Positions 25,812-35,268 of a DNA stretch of 64,000 nt are shown here, piece after piece. The notes below the pieces were generated by a model that had not been told where the DNA came from, made no database searches, and saw nothing but the letters and a program-made list of their open reading frames with translations. How positions within the stretch are numbered: the stretch's first letter is position 1; each line of letters begins with the position of its first letter. The stretch is from JBGPLJ01 sp035644395 (lineage in GTDB: Bacteria; Pseudomonadota; Gammaproteobacteria; Steroidobacterales; Steroidobacteraceae): NCBI GenBank assembly GCA_035644395.1, contig DASQOR010000077.1:1-64000 (forward strand), written 5' to 3'. The position numbers were made by a program, and so were the translations under genes.

Positions 25812-26485
25812 TCTCGTTCGATCGCGTACACAAGCGTTACCCCAATGGCCGTGAAGCCCTCGCAGACGTGAGCTTCAGTCTCGCGGCGGGCGAGATGGCC
25901 TTTCTTACGGGACATTCAGGCGCCGGCAAGAGCACGATTCTGCGGCTCGTGGCGCTCATCGACCGGCCGACCCGCGGCCAGGTCATCGTCAATCGCGCGA
26001 ATACGACCAGCGTCCGGCGCCGTGCCATTCCTGCATTTCGCCGGGACGTGGGCGTCGTCTTCCAGGATCACAAGCTGTTGCACGATCGTCCGGTGATGGA
26101 CAACGTCGGCTTGCCGCTCGTCATTGCCGGCACGACGCGTCGTGAAATCGACAAGCGGGTGCGTGCCGCCCTCGACCAGGTCGGACTCCTCGGCAAGGAA
26201 AAACTGCTGCCGCTCGAACTCTCCACCGGCGAGCAGCAGCGGGTCGGCATCGCACGTGCCGTCGTCAGCAAGCCCCCCGTGCTGATCGCGGATGAACCGA
26301 CAGGCAATCTCGACCCGGACCTCGCTCGCGAAATCATGCGCCTCTTCCGCCGCTTCAACGACGTCGGCGTCACTGTGCTGATAGCGACGCATGATTTTCA
26401 CCTCGTCGAAGAATTCGGGGTCCGCCGCATGATCGTCGAGGCGGGTCGACTTACCGCGGACTCCGGAGCCCGCGCCGGTGGCTGA
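25808..26485 (+). CDS. ftsE: Cell division ATP-binding protein FtsE
   Basis: ABC-type ATPase that with FtsX activates septal amidases through EnvC-like factors. 225 residues. Walker A GHSGAGKST (~36-44), Q-loop VVFQDHKLL, signature LSTGEQQR, Walker B VLIADEPTGNLD, and H-loop ATHDFHL. It overlaps ftsY by four bases and ftsX by eight, so the three genes are tightly coupled. Confidence 0.96.
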   Translation: MISFDRVHKRYPNGREALADVSFSLAAGEMAFLTGHSGAGKSTILRLVALIDRPTRGQVIVNRANTTSVRRRAIPAFRRDVGVVFQDHKLLHDRPVMDNVGLPLVIAGTTRREIDKRVRAALDQVGLLGKEKLLPLELSTGEQQRVGIARAVVSKPPVLIADEPTGNLDPDLAREIMRLFRRFNDVGVTVLIATHDFHLVEEFGVRRMIVEAGRLTADSGARAGG

Positions 26486-27446
26486 TCAGGAGGTCGAACG
26501 GCGCTCCGCGCGTGGCCCTTCGGCGTCGTTGAGTGTCTACGTCTCGCGGCATGCCCAGACCCTGATCGGGTCGCTCGGCCGCCTGCTGCGACATCCGCTC
26601 GCAACACTGTTCACGATTGCCGTCATCGGCATCGCAATGGCGTTGCCCGTGAGCCTGCAACTGCTCGTGACCAATGCGCGCCTCGCGACTGGAAGCCTGC
26701 GCAATGCCGTCGACGTCTCGGTCTACTTCAAGACGGATGTCGCTTGGCCCAAGGTCCAGCAGCTCGCGAACAACCTGCGCGAGCGGCCCGGCGTGAGCGC
26801 CGTCAAGACCATTTCCTCGGAACAGGGCATCGAGGAATTCCGCAAGTTCTCGGGGTTCGGATCCGCGCTCGATGCATTGACGGAGAATCCGCTGCCGCAC
26901 GTGATGGTCGTGTCGCCTGCGCCCGAGCGGGCCGGTCCCGCCGACATCGAAAGCCTGCGCGCGTACCTTCGCAACTGGCCCGAGGTCGATCTGGTGCAGG
27001 TCGACACCGAATGGGTGGCACGTTTCCATTCGATCCTCGACGTCCTGCGCATCGTGGTCGCCATCGCGACGCTGCTGCTCGGCCTGGGCGTGATTGTGAT
27101 CATCGGCAACACGATCCGCCTCGATATCCTGAATCGCCGCGCCGAGATCGAGGTGACGAAACTCGTGGGCGGAAGCGACGGTTTCGTGCGAAGGCCCTTT
27201 CTGTATGGTGGATTCTGGTACGGCCTCGGTGGAGCCGCGCTCGCGCTCGGCATCGTCGACGGCGCGTTCGCCGTGCTTCACGGCCCGGTCGGTCGGCTGG
27301 CCTCGCTCTACGGCAGTCAATTCCGGCTTATTGGCCTCGACCTGCAGCAGTCCATGATCCTGCTCGGCGCCGGCGCCCTGCTGGGGCTGATCGGCTCCTG
27401 GATCATGGCCTCGCATCACCTGCGCCAGATCGAGCCGACCGCCTGA
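26478..27446 (+). CDS. ftsX: Cell division protein FtsX
   Basis: Membrane partner of FtsE, 322 residues. The first transmembrane segment (LATLFTIAVIGIAMALPVSL) is followed by the periplasmic loop ~70-175 (VSVYFKTDVAWPKVQQL, SEQGIEEFRKFSGFGSAL). Three further membrane segments then give the FtsX/MacB-type permease fold (LGVIVIIGNTIRLDI, EVTKLVGGSDGFVRRPFLY). It starts with GTG at 26478 inside the ftsE end. The stop is followed by the rpoH promoter with its CIRCE site. Confidence 0.95.
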   Translation: MADQEVERRSARGPSASLSVYVSRHAQTLIGSLGRLLRHPLATLFTIAVIGIAMALPVSLQLLVTNARLATGSLRNAVDVSVYFKTDVAWPKVQQLANNLRERPGVSAVKTISSEQGIEEFRKFSGFGSALDALTENPLPHVMVVSPAPERAGPADIESLRAYLRNWPEVDLVQVDTEWVARFHSILDVLRIVVAIATLLLGLGVIVIIGNTIRLDILNRRAEIEVTKLVGGSDGFVRRPFLYGGFWYGLGGAALALGIVDGAFAVLHGPVGRLASLYGSQFRLIGLDLQQSMILLGAGALLGLIGSWIMASHHLRQIEPTA

Positions 27447-27491
27447 CGGCCGGTGGCCCGCCTAACTCATTGATTCTAAAGATCGGTGCTA

Positions 27492-27521
27492 TTAGCACTC
27501 GGGCGCATAGACTGCTAAAAT
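27492..27521 (+). promoter_or_regulatory. CIRCE operator (HrcA) overlapping the rpoH promoter
   Basis: Left arm TTAGCACTC (27492-27500), nine-base spacer (27501-27509), right arm GACTGCTAA (27510-27518). The consensus CIRCE element is TTAGCACTC-N9-GAGTGCTAA, so this matches 17 of 18 arm positions. A sigma-70-like promoter is embedded in it: -35 TTAGCA (27492-27497), 18-base spacer, -10 TAAAAT (27516-27521). A repressor bound here would block polymerase. The element is 70 bases before the rpoH ATG. HrcA itself is not in this window. Confidence 0.85.
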
Positions 27522-27536
27522 AGCGGCCCGCTGGGA

Positions 27537-27559
27537 CCCGATCCGAACGTCGGACCGGG
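27537..27559 (+). other. Hairpin in the rpoH leader
   Basis: In the rpoH 5' leader, CCCG-A-TCCG (27537-27545) can pair with CGGA-C-CGGG (27551-27559) around a five-base loop, leaving one internal mismatch. It lies ten bases before the AAGGAGGT ribosome-binding site (27569-27576), so it could influence translation or simply insulate it. Confidence 0.4.
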
Positions 27560-27587
27560 CCCCCTATGAAGGAGGTCTAGGCAAATC

Positions 27588-28460
<873 letters not shown>

Positions 28461-28483
28461 CAGCCTCACACGCCTCACTGCAG

Positions 28484-28508
28484 CCCTCTCCCGTTGCAGG
28501 GGAGAGGG
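28484..28508. terminator. Hairpin between convergent rpoH and OmpA-like genes
   Basis: Perfect 9-bp stem CCCTCTCCC / GGGAGAGGG with a seven-base loop, in the short gap between two convergent genes. There is no T-run. Similar CTCTCCC...GGGAGAG elements are common dispersed intergenic repeats in GC-rich proteobacteria, so this may be such a repeat doubling as a bidirectional terminator. Confidence 0.5.
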
Positions 28509-28514
28509 AGTGGA

Positions 28515-29171
28515 TCAGCGGGTAATCGGGATCAGGCTGAGTTCGACGCGACGATTCTGCCGGCGGCCATCGGCCGTCGCATTGTCGGCGATCGGGAAAT
28601 GATCCCCCGACCCCACGGCGATGATGCGGCCCGCATCGAGTCCGTGCGTCGTCAGCGTCGCCAGCACAAGCTCGGCCCGGCGCCTGGAGAAAGCCTCATT
28701 GTCCTGCGGGTTGCCAAGGCGGTCGGTGTGGCACGCCGCTTCGACAAGCAAGGCTTTCTCGCCGTGTAACTCTCCCGCGAGCCCCGCGAGGAATTTTTCT
28801 CCGGCCGGTGTGAGCTCAGCCGCGTCCGGTGCAAACAGCGCACGTGCCGGCAGTACGACGACGAGTTCGTCGTCCACGCGCACGAGTTCGGCTGTGTTGC
28901 CTGCGATGGTCGGGCGCAACCGGGCATCAAGCGCATCGAGGTAGGCCGGGACGCCCGGGGCTTCGAGCGGCGCTACGCCTGCAATCACCAGCGCTTTCAT
29001 CTTCTCGCGCCGGGCTTCGGCAGGTGTCACGGCACCGTGCGCCGTCGTCGCGACCGCGGCAGGTGTCAGCGGAGCAGGTTTCACCGGGGGCTGAACCGCG
29101 CACGCGCCGACCAGGGCAAGGTGTGCGGTGATGGCGATGCCGGGCAGTGTCCCGAGGCGATTGCGCTTCAT
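28515..29171 (-). CDS. OmpA-family peptidoglycan-binding lipoprotein
   Basis: 218 residues. Signal peptide with lipobox VGAC (Cys ~24 from the ATG at 29171), then an Ala/Pro-rich linker. A C-terminal OmpA-like domain (~105-215) has the sequence ARALFAPDAAELTPAGEKFL, VEAACHTDRLGN (the Asp/Arg that grip diaminopimelate) and SRRRAELVLATL...NRRVEL. Such proteins tether the outer membrane to the cell wall. The start at 29171 is chosen over a codon nine residues upstream because of the basic MKRNR start. It is divergent from the Mpo1-like gene. Confidence 0.87.
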   Translation of the reverse strand: MKRNRLGTLPGIAITAHLALVGACAVQPPVKPAPLTPAAVATTAHGAVTPAEARREKMKALVIAGVAPLEAPGVPAYLDALDARLRPTIAGNTAELVRVDDELVVVLPARALFAPDAAELTPAGEKFLAGLAGELHGEKALLVEAACHTDRLGNPQDNEAFSRRRAELVLATLTTHGLDAGRIIAVGSGDHFPIADNATADGRRQNRRVELSLIPITR

Positions 29172-29253
29172 GCGACGGAGTCTAGCGGCATTGACCACAG
29201 CCGCGCGACCGCTAAAGTGTCTCGCAGTCCCGCGGTGCAGGAGTCATCGATCG

Positions 29254-29721
29254 ATGCGCACGGCCGACGAGTGGTTCCGCGAATATGGCGAAAGCCATCG
29301 CCATGACGCCAATAAGCTCCTGCATTGGATCTGCGTTCCCGCGATCGTCGTGAGCGGCATCGGTTTCCTCTGGATGATGCCTTTCCCCGCGATCCTGCGC
29401 GCGGGTTCGCAATGGATCAATTGGGCGACAGTCGCGATGCTGGCGGCGCTTCTCTATTACTTCCAGGTGTCGGCGCGCCTCGCACTCGGCATGATCCCGA
29501 CATTCATCGCAATGACGCTCGCAGTGCTGTGGCTCGCGCAGCTGCCCTGGCCGCTCTGGTGGAGCTGCGTCGCGATTTTCGTGCTCGCCTGGATCGGCCA
29601 GTTCATCGGCCATGCCATCGAAGGACGGCGTCCTTCGTTCTTCAAGGATCTGCAATTCCTGCTGATCGGTCCGCTGTGGCTGCTCGGCTTCCTCTATCGA
29701 CGATTCGGCATCGCCTACTGA
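29254..29721 (+). CDS. Mpo1-like (DUF962) membrane protein
   Basis: 155 residues, four hydrophobic segments. The DUF962/Mpo1 signature is visible: EYGESHRHDANKLLHWICVP near the N-terminus (His and Asn conserved) and WIGQFIGHAIEGRRPSFFKD in the C-terminal part. Yeast Mpo1 is an iron-dependent dioxygenase acting on 2-hydroxy fatty acids in the membrane, and the conserved His residues fit metal binding. The bacterial substrate is unknown. The ATG at 29254 has GCAGGAG about nine bases upstream. The last seven bases overlap the end of the convergent histidine kinase gene. Confidence 0.87.
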   Translation: MRTADEWFREYGESHRHDANKLLHWICVPAIVVSGIGFLWMMPFPAILRAGSQWINWATVAMLAALLYYFQVSARLALGMIPTFIAMTLAVLWLAQLPWPLWWSCVAIFVLAWIGQFIGHAIEGRRPSFFKDLQFLLIGPLWLLGFLYRRFGIAY

Positions 29722-31091
29722 GCGGCGGCGGCCGGAAAGCTGACCGTAACCCTGAGGCCGGGGCCGTTGTCGGCAAGCATGATCGAGGCGGAGTGCAGGC
29801 GGGCAACCGCCGCGACGAGTGTCAGTCCCAGGCCACTGCCGGGAATATCGTGTGCATTCTCCAGCCGCACGCCCCGCTCCAGCACGCGGGTCTGATCGCC
29901 CGCCGGAATGCCGGGTCCCCGGTCTGCAACCGTCAGGTGCACTTCGCTACCCTCGGTGGCGAGCTCGATGCCGATGCGAGCGCCGCGGGTACTGAACTTG
30001 ATCGCGTTGTCGAGCAGGTTGGCAAGCGCCTGCGCCAGCAGCTGACGGTTGCCGGTGACGGTGCCGGCCCCGCGCAGGTTGCGTTCTAGCGCGAGGCCTT
30101 TTTCCTCGGCGGCAGGTTCGTAGAGGTCGGCCACGTTGCCGGCAACCTCGATCAGATCGAGCGCGACCATCGGGACATTGCCGGATTCCGCGAGCGCGAT
30201 GCGCAGCAGGCTGTTGAGCATGGCCTGCAACCGGTCGGTTTCCGCGAGCGCCGATTCCAGCAGCGCGCGCCGCTCGTTGTCGTCGCCCGCGACGTTCGAA
30301 GCGCGTTCGACCGTCTGGCGCAGCCGGCTCAACGGGCCGCGCAGATCGTGCGCCGTGCTGTCGAGCACGGCCCGCATGGCCAGGGTGAGCTGCTCGACTC
30401 GCTCGAGCAGCGAATTGAATTCCCTGGCGAGCTGGTCGATTTCCCCGCCAGGGCCATGCAGCGGCAGGCGGCGCGAGAGGTCGCCGGCGCGGATCCGGTG
30501 CACGGCGTCGACGACACGCTCGAGCTGTTTCACCATGCGCCGGCCGAGCCACCAGCCGGCGGCGCAGGCGAACAGCAGCATGCCGCCGACCGACCACATG
30601 AGGCTCGTACCGATCACCGACTTGAGCGCGCGCTTCTCCGCCACGTCGTGGCCGACGAGCAGCCGGTAGCCGCGACCGAGCTCATAGGTATGTGCGCGCA
30701 CCGCATGCGGATCGCGATCGCGCGAGCGTTGCGGACGGAAATCGAATTCGATCCAGCCCGCTTTGCGCACCGCTTCCTTCGGCCATTCGCTCAGGTTGCC
30801 TGCGAGCATGCGCTGATCCGGGCCTATGAACGCGTAGACGCCGTCGCGTGCGCCGAACTCCGCGACCCGCAGGCGCACGAGGCCCGTAAACGCCGCCCGA
30901 TCGAGCCTCGCGAACTGCTGCGAGAGCTCGTTACCTTCCTCGACGATGAGCGTTTCGATGTCGCGATCGATGATGCGCGATGCCGCCAGATAGACCGCGG
31001 CAAGCAGCAGCGCCGAGCCCAGGACGAAAGCGGCCGTGAAGAGCGCCGCGATCCGCGCCACCGATGTCCGTAGGAATCTATTCCTCTTCAC
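29715..31091 (-). CDS. Sensor histidine kinase (OmpR-pair type)
   Basis: 458 residues. N-terminal membrane helix (~15-37), periplasmic sensor domain (~38-155), second helix (~160-182), HAMP (~183-237). The HisKA domain has phospho-acceptor His248 in DSTAHDLRGPLSRLR, followed by the ATPase domain with N box LLDNAIKFS, G1 DRGPGIP and G2 GSGLGLTL. The H box AHDLRGPL rather than SHELRTPL is typical of CusS/QseC-like relatives. The start is GTG at 31091, overlapping the response regulator gene by 14 bases. No target gene is obvious nearby. Confidence 0.92.
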   Translation of the reverse strand: MKRNRFLRTSVARIAALFTAAFVLGSALLLAAVYLAASRIIDRDIETLIVEEGNELSQQFARLDRAAFTGLVRLRVAEFGARDGVYAFIGPDQRMLAGNLSEWPKEAVRKAGWIEFDFRPQRSRDRDPHAVRAHTYELGRGYRLLVGHDVAEKRALKSVIGTSLMWSVGGMLLFACAAGWWLGRRMVKQLERVVDAVHRIRAGDLSRRLPLHGPGGEIDQLAREFNSLLERVEQLTLAMRAVLDSTAHDLRGPLSRLRQTVERASNVAGDDNERRALLESALAETDRLQAMLNSLLRIALAESGNVPMVALDLIEVAGNVADLYEPAAEEKGLALERNLRGAGTVTGNRQLLAQALANLLDNAIKFSTRGARIGIELATEGSEVHLTVADRGPGIPAGDQTRVLERGVRLENAHDIPGSGLGLTLVAAVARLHSASIMLADNGPGLRVTVSFPAAAAQ

Positions 31092-31755
31092 GCAATACGT
31101 AGCCCGCGCCGCGCACAGTGTGCAGCAGCGGTCGCGGGAAGCCGCGGTCCACGGCTTGACGCAACCGGCTGATGTGCACGTCGATCACGTTGGTCTGGGG
31201 ATCGAAATGGTAATCCCATACGCCCTCCAGAATCATCGTGCGCGTGACCACCTGGCCGGCATTGCGCATCAGGAACTCGAGCAGCTGGAATTCGCGCGCC
31301 GTGAGCTCGATCCGGCGGTCAGCCCGGGTGACCCGCCGGGCGACCAGGTCGAGGATCAGGTCGCCGACCTCGATACGCGTGGCGCCGGGCTCGGCGCGCT
31401 CCCTCCGGGAGAGCGCCTCCATGCGTGCCAGCAGTTCCACGAAGTGATAGGGCTTGGTGAGGTAGTCATCGCCTCCCGCACGCAAGCCCTTGACGCGGTC
31501 GTCGACCTGATCGAGCGCACTCAATATCAGGACCGGTGTCGAGACCTGATGCTCGCGCAGCGACCGGATGAGCGTGAGCCCGTCGAGGCGCGGCAGCATG
31601 CGGTCGACGATGAGGATGTCGAAACGCTCGTGGCGCGCCAGGTGCAGGCCGTCGAGGCCGTCCGCAACCTGCTCCACGTTATGCCCGCTCTCACGCAGGG
31701 CATTGGCGAGATAGTCGCTCGCCTTTTGATCGTCCTCGACAACCAGAACTCGCAT
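31078..31755 (-). CDS. OmpR-family response regulator
   Basis: 225 residues. The receiver domain has the acidic pair VVEDD, phospho-Asp51 in ILIVDRMLP, a Ser in ILSALD and Lys in LTKPYHFVEL. The C-terminal winged helix includes ELTAREFQLLEFLMRNAGQVVTRTMI and VHISRLRQAVD...TVRGAGYVL. The ATG at 31755 gives the classic MRVLVVEDD start; a codon four residues earlier is ignored. It is co-transcribed with the kinase gene downstream. A possible upstream half-site pair (GTTAAG ATTCAG on the minus strand, around 31815-31826) resembles response-regulator boxes and could be an autoregulatory site. Confidence 0.93.
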   Translation of the reverse strand: MRVLVVEDDQKASDYLANALRESGHNVEQVADGLDGLHLARHERFDILIVDRMLPRLDGLTLIRSLREHQVSTPVLILSALDQVDDRVKGLRAGGDDYLTKPYHFVELLARMEALSRRERAEPGATRIEVGDLILDLVARRVTRADRRIELTAREFQLLEFLMRNAGQVVTRTMILEGVWDYHFDPQTNVIDVHISRLRQAVDRGFPRPLLHTVRGAGYVLREEE

Positions 31756-31823
31756 TCGTCCTTGCACTCCAGCAGCTCCAAAAAAGTATGCCGAAGGCGG
31801 CCGGAACGACCTATTACTGAATC

Positions 31824-32951
31824 TTAACGGCGAAGCCGTGCCGGCCCGAGGAACCGCGCGTCGATTTCCGGCTCAAGCGCCGCGGCCCCCGAAACGATCA
31901 ACGATGCGCAAAGAGCGCCGACGGCCGGAGATGTCATGACTCCATACCCCCCGAGCGCCGCCGCCCAGAAAAAGCCCGGCGCCGCAGGATCCTCGCCGAT
32001 CACCGGGTCGCCGTCGTCGACGAAGGATCTCAAGCCCGCCCATTTACGGTGAATGCGGTCGACCTTGAGCGTGGTCGCGCGTTCCAGCCGGTCGGCGATG
32101 AGCGCGACGTCGTACTCATCGGGCTGGGTGTCGCCTGGAGCCGTCGCGGTTGCATCGACCGGACTGGCGAGAATGCGGCCCGCCTCCGGCTTGATGTAGA
32201 ACGACTCGTTCACGTGATACACCATGGGCCAGCGCTGAATATCGATGCCGGGTGGCGGGTCGATCGTGATCGCCGTACGACGTTTTGCCACGAGCCCGAT
32301 AGGCGCAAGGCCAGCCAGCCGTGCAACGACATCGCACCACGCGCCCGCCGCGTTCACGATGACCGGCGCTTCCATGCTGCGCCCGTTCGCAACCAGCTGC
32401 CAGTTCGATCCCACGCGTTCGATGCGTTCGAGCGCGGTATTGACGGCAACCACGCCGCCCCTGCGCCTGAGGCCGCGCAGGAATCCCTGCAGGATGGCGT
32501 CGACATCCATGTCCATGGCCTGTGGTTCGAAAACACCCGCGGCTGCAACGTCGGCGCGCAACACCGGGCAGAGCTCGAGAACTTCTTCCTGCGATATCGC
32601 ATGAATGCCTGCAGCGACTGCGCGGCCTTCATCGAGGAGACGGGTCAGCGCGTCACCGTCCTCGCGCCCCCCGATGTACATCATTCCCCGCGGCACGAGC
32701 AGCGCATGCGCGGCGAAGCCGGCGGGCGGCGATTCAAGGAAAGGGCGGCCGAGGGCCGTGAGCCTGCGGATGGCGGCCGTGCCGTAGTTTTCCGTGAACA
32801 GGGCCGCCGAGCGCCCGGTCGAGTGATAGCCGGCCGCGGATTCCTGCTCGAGCACGCAGACGCGGCCATGCGGCGCCAGGTGATACGCCACGGATGCACC
32901 GACGATGCCGCCGCCCACCACGACAAACTCGTATCGATCACGCATGGTCAT
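31824..32951 (-). CDS. FAD-dependent oxidoreductase (DAO family)
   Basis: 375 residues, D-amino acid oxidase/glycine oxidase superfamily. The FAD-binding Rossmann motif is FVVVGGGIVGASVAYHLAPHGRVCVLE (Gly-rich start at ~residue 11), then YHSTGRSAALFTENYG, INAAG-type VNAAGAWCDVVA, and the C-terminal FAD-contacting WAALGGYGVMTSPAVG. It likely oxidises a secondary amine or amino acid and makes H2O2, but the substrate cannot be read from sequence. The ATG at 32951 has an alternative two residues later. It is divergent from gcdH with about 110 bases between. Confidence 0.85.
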   Translation of the reverse strand: MTMRDRYEFVVVGGGIVGASVAYHLAPHGRVCVLEQESAAGYHSTGRSAALFTENYGTAAIRRLTALGRPFLESPPAGFAAHALLVPRGMMYIGGREDGDALTRLLDEGRAVAAGIHAISQEEVLELCPVLRADVAAAGVFEPQAMDMDVDAILQGFLRGLRRRGGVVAVNTALERIERVGSNWQLVANGRSMEAPVIVNAAGAWCDVVARLAGLAPIGLVAKRRTAITIDPPPGIDIQRWPMVYHVNESFYIKPEAGRILASPVDATATAPGDTQPDEYDVALIADRLERATTLKVDRIHRKWAGLRSFVDDGDPVIGEDPAAPGFFWAAALGGYGVMTSPAVGALCASLIVSGAAALEPEIDARFLGPARLRR

Positions 32952-33060
32952 GCCGCATTTGCCAGGGGCATTTTACTCGGGGCTCCGGCGCCGGAAAGGC
33001 GCGTTTCAGGTCAATTTTTGCTATTGTCCGCGCCCCTGAAAAGCACCGGGGAGTGCCGCC

Positions 33061-34272
33061 GTGACCGCGCCGAAGCTTGCGTCCGTTTCCGCCGCCGCAA
33101 ACAAGTCCAAAGCCCCGTTGAACCCCCTCGACCTGTACGACGTCCGGGGGCTCCTCGGCGAGGACGAGCAGATGGTGCAGGACTCGGTCGCGCGCCTGGT
33201 CGACGAAAAGATCCTGCCCATCATCCAGCACTGCTTCGAGGAGCATCGTTTTCCAGGCGAATTGGTGCCGGAGCTCGCGGCGCTCGGCCTCTTCGGTTCG
33301 ACGATCAAGGGCTATGACTGTGCCGGACTCAACGGCGTGAGCTACGGGCTCATCTGCCAGGAACTCGAGCGCGGTGACAGCGGCATCCGCAGCTTCGTCT
33401 CGGTGCAGTCGAGCCTGTGCATGTTTCCTATCTACACCTTCGGATCCGAAGATCAGAAGCAGAAGTGGCTGCCGCGCATGGCGCGCGGCGAAGTGATCGG
33501 CTGCTTCGGGCTCACGGAACCACACGGCGGCTCCGACCCTGCGAACATGAAGGCGAACGCGAAGAAGCGCGGCAAGGACTGGGTGCTGAACGGCGCGAAG
33601 ATGTGGATCACCAACGGATCCATCGCCGATATTGCCATTGTCTGGGCGCAGACGGACGAGGGCATCCGCGGCTTCATCGTCGAGAAGGGCATGAAGGGTT
33701 TCGCGGCGCAGGAGATCAAGCACAAGTTCTCGCTGCGCGCCTCGGTCACCTCATCGCTCTTCTTCGACAACGTGCTGATCCCGGAAGCGAACGTTCTGCC
33801 CGGCGTCACCGGCCTCAAGGGGCCCCTGTCCTGCCTCACGCAGGCGCGCTTCGGCATTTCCTTCGGCGTCATCGGCGCGGCGCAAGCCTGCCTGCAGCAG
33901 CTCATCGAGTACACGAAGTCACGGGTACTCTTCGGCAAGCCGCTCGCCGACACGCAGGCGATCCAGCTGCGGCTCGCCGACCACGCGCGGCGCATTACGA
34001 CGGCACAGCTGCTGGCGCTGCAGCTCGGACGGCTGAAGGACAAGGGCGAAATGTCGCCGAGCCAGGTGTCGCTTGCGAAGTGGAACAACTGCCGCATGGC
34101 TCTCGACATCGCCCGCGATTGCCGCGACATGCTGGGCGGCGCCGGTATCAGCGCCGAGTACGTGCCCATCCGCCACATGCTGAACCTTGAAAGCGTCATC
34201 ACGTACGAGGGTACGGAAACGGTTCATCAGCTCACCATCGGGCGAGAGCTGACCGGGGTCAGCGCGTTCTAG
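33061..34272 (+). CDS. gcdH: Glutaryl-CoA dehydrogenase
   Basis: 403 residues, acyl-CoA dehydrogenase family, flavoprotein that converts glutaryl-CoA to crotonyl-CoA in lysine/tryptophan breakdown. Seen: GCFGLTEPHGGSDPANM (FAD/substrate loop), KMWITNGSIADI, ARFGISFGVIGAAQACL, and the catalytic Glu in ITYEGTETVHQLTIGRELTG. The RFGISFG and YEGT context is characteristic of the glutaryl-CoA subgroup. It starts with GTG at 33061, eight bases after GGGGAG. The end overlaps the convergent ada gene by 14 bases. Confidence 0.88.
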   Translation: MTAPKLASVSAAANKSKAPLNPLDLYDVRGLLGEDEQMVQDSVARLVDEKILPIIQHCFEEHRFPGELVPELAALGLFGSTIKGYDCAGLNGVSYGLICQELERGDSGIRSFVSVQSSLCMFPIYTFGSEDQKQKWLPRMARGEVIGCFGLTEPHGGSDPANMKANAKKRGKDWVLNGAKMWITNGSIADIAIVWAQTDEGIRGFIVEKGMKGFAAQEIKHKFSLRASVTSSLFFDNVLIPEANVLPGVTGLKGPLSCLTQARFGISFGVIGAAQACLQQLIEYTKSRVLFGKPLADTQAIQLRLADHARRITTAQLLALQLGRLKDKGEMSPSQVSLAKWNNCRMALDIARDCRDMLGGAGISAEYVPIRHMLNLESVITYEGTETVHQLTIGRELTGVSAF

Positions 34273-35140
34273 TCTCACCCGCGCGCTCGCGGTCGAGCAG
34301 CGCGCGTTTGCGCGCGACTCCCCAGCGGTAGCCGCCAAGCGTGCCGTCGCCGCGTATGACGCGGTGGCAGGGGATCAGGATCGCGATGCGGTTGGCCGCG
34401 CAGGCGTTCGCGACCGCGCGAGTCGCGCGCGGGTTGCCGACCGCGCGCGCGATTTCGGCATACGACGCGACCGCTCCCCGCGGAATCCCCAGCAGTGTCT
34501 TCCAGACTTTGAGTTGAAACGACGTACCACGTACGTCGAGCGGCAGGTTCGCGCCCGCTGCATCACCCTCGATGCGCCGCGCAAGCTCCTGCATCCAGGT
34601 GTCGAACGCGTCGCGCTGGCTCGCTGGCATGGCCCGCAGCGTGGCGCGCGGATACTCGGCAGCGAGAGCCTCGAGCAGCACCGCGTCGGACGCGCCGAAC
34701 TGCAGAAAACAGATGCCGCGGTCCGTCGCGCCGATCAGCATGCGTCCGAGCGCGGAATCCGCCGCGGCATGCGAAATCTCCACACCCGCGCCACCGGCCC
34801 GATATTCCCTCGGCGTCATGCCGAGCCGGGAATCGACGCGCTCGTACACGCGGCTCGCCGAGCCGAATCCGGAGTCGTAGATCGCCTGTGTGACCGTCGC
34901 CTGGCCCCGCAGCTTCGACTTCAGGTCCTTGAGGCGTTCGCCGTCGATGAATTCCCGCGGCGTCACGCCGACGATGCGCTTGAAACTGCGCTGGAAATGA
35001 AACGGGCTCATCGATGCGCGCGCGGCAAGCGCCTTGAGGGTGTGCCGTCGCGTGCGATTGCGGACGATGTAGTCACAGACGTCGCGCATCCGTCCGGCCA
35101 GGCGGTCGGCGGTCGATGCAATGGCTTGTCGGTTTTTCAT
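34259..35140 (-). CDS. Ada-like AraC regulator / O6-methylguanine-DNA methyltransferase lacking the N-terminal Cys4 domain
   Basis: 293 residues. An AraC DNA-binding domain (~25-115: FHFQRSFKRIVGVTPREFI, GFGSASRVYERVDSRLGMTP) is followed by the MGMT domain with the active-site PCHRVI (alkyl-accepting Cys ~264) and GYRWGVARKRALL. E. coli Ada (354 residues) has an extra N-terminal zinc domain whose Cys38 takes methyl phosphotriester groups. It is absent here, so this protein can repair O6-methylguanine but cannot sense damage in the Ada way. The ATG at 35140 is the plausible start; the frame upstream is Arg/Ser-rich and has no zinc Cys set. Confidence 0.9.
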   Translation of the reverse strand: MKNRQAIASTADRLAGRMRDVCDYIVRNRTRRHTLKALAARASMSPFHFQRSFKRIVGVTPREFIDGERLKDLKSKLRGQATVTQAIYDSGFGSASRVYERVDSRLGMTPREYRAGGAGVEISHAAADSALGRMLIGATDRGICFLQFGASDAVLLEALAAEYPRATLRAMPASQRDAFDTWMQELARRIEGDAAGANLPLDVRGTSFQLKVWKTLLGIPRGAVASYAEIARAVGNPRATRAVANACAANRIAILIPCHRVIRGDGTLGGYRWGVARKRALLDRERAGETRTR

Positions 35141-35268
35141 GCTCGCTATTTCACTCGCATGACGCCGCGCGGACCATCCGGAACTTGCGCAGATTGCCGC
35201 AAGAAGCGGATAGCGGGCGATGCTCCGCGGATGCCATGGTACGCGCACCCCAATTGCGAGGCCTCGCC

